In this document: positions 61,333 through 64,000 of the stretch, piece after piece | Layout of the letters: the number at the start of each line of letters is the position of its first letter | How positions within the stretch are numbered: the first letter of the stretch is position 1 | Assembly: GCF_007744075.1 (NCBI RefSeq) | Contig: NZ_CP036266.1 | Coordinates: forward strand, 5,007,748 to 5,071,747 | Direction: 5' to 3' | Length of the DNA stretch: 64,000 nt | Source: Gimesia chilikensis | GTDB taxonomy: Bacteria > Planctomycetota > Planctomycetia > Planctomycetales > Planctomycetaceae | Position numbers and translations under genes: made by a program | The notes under the pieces: generated by a model | Database searches by the model: none | The model's input: only the letters and a program-made list of their open reading frames with translations | Told to the model about the DNA's origin: nothing

Positions 61333-61513
61333 ATGATAACAGCCAATTGAAGCATTGAAAACCAGTCTGTATTCTTTTTTATTTATTGATTTGGCTCGGG
61401 TATACTCGATATTTCTACGAAATCATTGCATCATGTGACTGAGTCAATCATCATAATATCAACATTTCATTCGACCTGATCTTACGCACAATAAATACAA
61501 GGAGCCTCACTTG

Positions 61514-62656
61514 ATGACCTGTCGCGAACTGATTCGGAGCTGCACCCTTTTTGCAACTATCTTAAGTATTTCAATACTGTTACCCGCCTGTAACCAGCAG
61601 AAAGGGAACGGTAAAAAAACAGTTGCCTTCGTCACAAACGGAGTCGACCCGTTCTGGGTGATTGCCCAGAGAGGTGCTGAAAAAGCGGGTGAAGACCTGG
61701 ATGTGAATGTCGAAGTGAGAATGCCCCCCCAGGGTGTGGCGGATCAGAAACGAATGGTTCAGGAACTGCTGGCTCAGAACGTCGACGGGATTGCGATCAG
61801 TCCGATTGATCCGGAAAATCAAAATGAGCTGTTAAAAGAAATCGCCGAGCGATCGATTCTGATCACTCAAGATTCCGACGCACCGGAAAGTCCCCGTCAG
61901 TGCTATATCGGCATGGATAACTACACCGCCGGTCGGATGTGTGGAGAACTGGTTAAGGAAGCCCTGCCAGACGGAGGCGAGGTCATGTTGTTCGTGGGAC
62001 GTCTGGGTCAGGCGAATGCCCGTCAACGCAGGCAGGGTGTGATTGACGAACTTATGGATCGCTCGCACGACGGTTCACGCTACGACGAACCAGGTGAGGT
62101 CATCAAGAATGACAAATACTCGATTCTGGATACCCGTACGGACGACTTCGACCATCCGCAAGCCAAAGCGAATGCGGAAGACGCGATTGCCAATCATCCC
62201 AATTTAAAATGCATGGTCGGTCTGTTTGCTTACAATCCTCCGCTCTGCCTGGAGGCGATTCGTGACGCCGGGAAACTGAAAGAAATCAAGGTTGTCTCAT
62301 TTGACGAAAATGAAGCCAGCCTGCAGGGAATCATGGATGGCACGGTCGTAGGCACCGTCGTTCAAAACCCTTATCAGTACGGCTATGAATCGGTACGCGT
62401 TTTGAAAGCACTCGCTAACGGTGACAAATCAGTGATCCCGGAAAATGAGATTCTGCACATTCCGGCTCGCAAGATCCGTAAGGACAATGTTGAGGAGTTC
62501 TGGACCGAACTGAAATCACTGCTCGGCGATTCTGCGAAAAAAGATCAGGGTCAGCCCGCAAGCGAGACAACAAAATCCGCAAAGAAAACAGATCCGGGAG
62601 CAACACCAGACCCCCGTTACCCACAACAGCAGAAGGAACCGCAGAAGGATGAGTAG
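61514..62656 (+). CDS. Sugar ABC transporter substrate-binding lipoprotein
   Basis: The protein has 380 residues from ATG 61514 (AAGGAG nine bases upstream; an in-frame TTG just before is also possible). Lipoprotein signal SILLPAC with Cys about 26. Ribose-type periplasmic binding fold: KTVAFVTNGVDPFWVIAQRGAEKAGEDL, GIAISPIDPENQNELLKEI, ITQDSDAPESPRQCYIGMDNYTAGRMCGE, LFAYNPPLCLEAI and TVVGTVVQNPYQYGYESV. The C-terminal 40 residues are a charged Lys/Pro-rich tail. It overlaps the ABC ATPase gene by 8 bp, so the two are coupled. Confidence 0.93.
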   Translation: MTCRELIRSCTLFATILSISILLPACNQQKGNGKKTVAFVTNGVDPFWVIAQRGAEKAGEDLDVNVEVRMPPQGVADQKRMVQELLAQNVDGIAISPIDPENQNELLKEIAERSILITQDSDAPESPRQCYIGMDNYTAGRMCGELVKEALPDGGEVMLFVGRLGQANARQRRQGVIDELMDRSHDGSRYDEPGEVIKNDKYSILDTRTDDFDHPQAKANAEDAIANHPNLKCMVGLFAYNPPLCLEAIRDAGKLKEIKVVSFDENEASLQGIMDGTVVGTVVQNPYQYGYESVRVLKALANGDKSVIPENEILHIPARKIRKDNVEEFWTELKSLLGDSAKKDQGQPASETTKSAKKTDPGATPDPRYPQQQKEPQKDE

Positions 62657-64000
62657 TCCTGCCACGACTCATCCGGCACCACTGCTCGAAGTAGTTCAGA
62701 TCTCCAAACAGTTTCCTGGCGTTAAAGCCTTGAGCCAGGTCAGCCTGACCTTAAACCATGGAGAAGTACTGGCCGTCATTGGTGAAAATGGTGCCGGTAA
62801 AAGTACGCTGATGAAAATCCTGGCGGGTGTCCAGCCTCCGGATTCAGGAAAACTGCTGATTGAAGGAGCTGAAGTCTCAATCTCTGACGTAGAGGCTGCG
62901 TTGGAGAACGGGATCGCCCTGATTCACCAGGAGTTGAACCTCTGTGAGAATCTGGACATCGCAGCCAATATTTTTCTGGGACGAGAACCCGCTTCCTGGA
63001 ATGTGATAAACCAGCAGCAGACTTACCTCGAATCCGAAAAACTGCTCAAACAGGTGGGGCTGAATCTTCCCCCGCAAACTCTGGTAGGGGACCTGACCGT
63101 CGGGCAGCAACAGATGGTCGAAATTGCCAAGGCTCTTTCGATCAATGCCCGAATCCTGATTATGGATGAACCCACCTCATCTCTTTCTCTGCATGAATCG
63201 GAGGCCCTGTTTGCCGTCATTCGTGAGCTGAAGGCACGAGGGGTCAGTGTGATTTACATTTCGCATCGGCTGGGTGAGGTCAACGATCTGGCAGACCGTG
63301 TCGTCGTCTTACGCGATGGCGAAAACGCAGGCGATCTGGATCGTGCCTCGATCTCTCATGAACGGATGGTGCAATTAATGGTGGGCAGGAATGTCTCCCA
63401 GTTTTTTCCACATACGCCCCATGAACCCGGCCCGGTCGTTATGGAAGTCAAGAATCTCCGCACCCCTGCTTATCCGTCTCACTTCATCAACTTCTCGATC
63501 AGGCAGAATGAAATCGTTGGGATTTCAGGACTGGTCGGAGCAGGCCGTACAGAACTGATGCAGGTGCTGTTTGGCATCGACGCCCCTCTCAGTGGTTCCA
63601 TCTCTATCAACGGACAGGCAATACAGATCAATTCTCCCAAGGATGCCATTCGTGCCGGTCTGGCACTGGTGCCTGAAGACCGTAAATTGCAGGGACTGGT
63701 GCTGGAGATGGCAGTCCGCGAAAACATGAGTCTGGCCAGCCTGACGCGCGATCGAAAATCACTGGGTAGAATTAATTTTAATCAGGAACGCAACATCTCC
63801 GAAGAGATGATCGCGGCGATGAAAATCAAAACTCCCAGCGATAGTCAGATCGTGCAGTTTTTATCTGGCGGAAATCAACAGAAGGTCGTGCTGGGAAAAT
63901 GGCTGGCCATGAATCCCCGCGTGCTGCTGCTCGACGAACCCACCCGCGGCGTTGATATTGGGGCGAAGGAAGAAATCTACACACTGATGAATCAACTGGC
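62649..64000 (+). CDS. Sugar ABC transporter ATP-binding protein (duplicated NBD, partial)
   Basis: 450 codons are visible and the 3' end is cut by the window. It begins MSSPATTHPAPLLEV. NBD1 has Walker A GENGAGKST, LTVGQQQMVEIAKAL and Walker B ILIMDEPTSSLS. NBD2 has GLVGAGRTELMQVLFG (degenerate Walker A), LSGGNQQKVVLGKWL and VLLLDEPTRGVDIGAKEEIY. This is the two-NBD ATPase of ribose/galactose-type (RbsA/MglA) importers, which powers uptake of the sugar bound by the upstream lipoprotein. The permease gene should follow beyond the window. Confidence 0.93.
   Translation, partial: MSSPATTHPAPLLEVVQISKQFPGVKALSQVSLTLNHGEVLAVIGENGAGKSTLMKILAGVQPPDSGKLLIEGAEVSISDVEAALENGIALIHQELNLCENLDIAANIFLGREPASWNVINQQQTYLESEKLLKQVGLNLPPQTLVGDLTVGQQQMVEIAKALSINARILIMDEPTSSLSLHESEALFAVIRELKARGVSVIYISHRLGEVNDLADRVVVLRDGENAGDLDRASISHERMVQLMVGRNVSQFFPHTPHEPGPVVMEVKNLRTPAYPSHFINFSIRQNEIVGISGLVGAGRTELMQVLFGIDAPLSGSISINGQAIQINSPKDAIRAGLALVPEDRKLQGLVLEMAVRENMSLASLTRDRKSLGRINFNQERNISEEMIAAMKIKTPSDSQIVQFLSGGNQQKVVLGKWLAMNPRVLLLDEPTRGVDIGAKEEIYTLMNQL

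Overview
The window looks like a chromosomal segment of a planctomycete (order Planctomycetales, Gimesia/Rubinisphaera-like; the genus is only inferred). The evidence is the density of families typical of that phylum: DUF1559 proteins (one with a prepilin-type N-terminus, three without), DUF1501 proteins, DUF1549/DUF1553 proteins with planctomycete cytochrome c domains (CxxCH), a PVC-type heme-binding protein, an ECF sigma factor followed by a FecR/LamG membrane protein, and many Tat or Sec signal peptides. No rRNA, CRISPR array, phage or transposase gene is visible.

Layout. 1-5.8 kb: an atypical short-chain dehydrogenase (cut by the window start), two tandem tRNA-like genes with non-canonical loops, a HEAT-repeat protein, an Ntn-hydrolase of the choloylglycine hydrolase/penicillin V acylase family and small hypotheticals. 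5.9-9.3 kb: a BlaI-type repressor with a self-operator, overlapping an M56 (BlaR1-like) membrane metallopeptidase. 9.4-14 kb: a dGTPase-like HD phosphohydrolase, a DUF1853 protein, and a three-gene TadE/TadE/TadG-like pseudopilin operon with a clear terminator. 14.2-28.7 kb: a paralog-rich region with three secreted LolA-like proteins (family A), three secreted N-domain+DUF1559 proteins (family B) and two small proteins (family C), interleaved with a sialate O-acetylesterase. It carries short dispersed repeats and a duplicated remnant of the esterase 3' end. 28.8-35.9 kb: a membrane protein, a prepilin-like DUF1559 protein plus lipoprotein pair, FxsA and a secreted PQQ-type propeller protein.

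35.9-41.3 kb (minus strand): a compact lipid/polyketide-type cluster: ketosynthase, acyl carrier protein, two phytoene-desaturase-like FAD oxidoreductases and a FabZ-like dehydratase. With a discrete ACP and no visible reductases, this set suggests synthesis of an unsaturated (polyene- or ladderane-like) acyl chain. It is the strongest candidate for an undescribed pathway here. A 1349-codon open frame lies antisense to these genes and is explained by codon usage.

41.8-56.8 kb: an ECF sigma - FecR/LamG - DUF1549/1553 cytochrome - DUF1501 operon, a PAS-AraC regulator, and a second set (DUF1501 - Ig-like/DUF1549/DUF1553 - cytochrome/WD40). 56.8-61.2 kb (minus): a Tat-exported Gfo/Idh/MocA-like protein and a large PVC-type heme protein. 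61.5 kb-end: a lipoprotein sugar-binding protein overlapping a duplicated-NBD sugar ABC ATPase that runs off the window.

How the genes may work together (inference): the exported cytochromes, DUF1501 proteins, esterase, Gfo/Idh-like protein and sugar ABC transporter fit a surface carbohydrate-processing lifestyle. The BlaI/M56 and ECF/FecR pairs are envelope-signal circuits.
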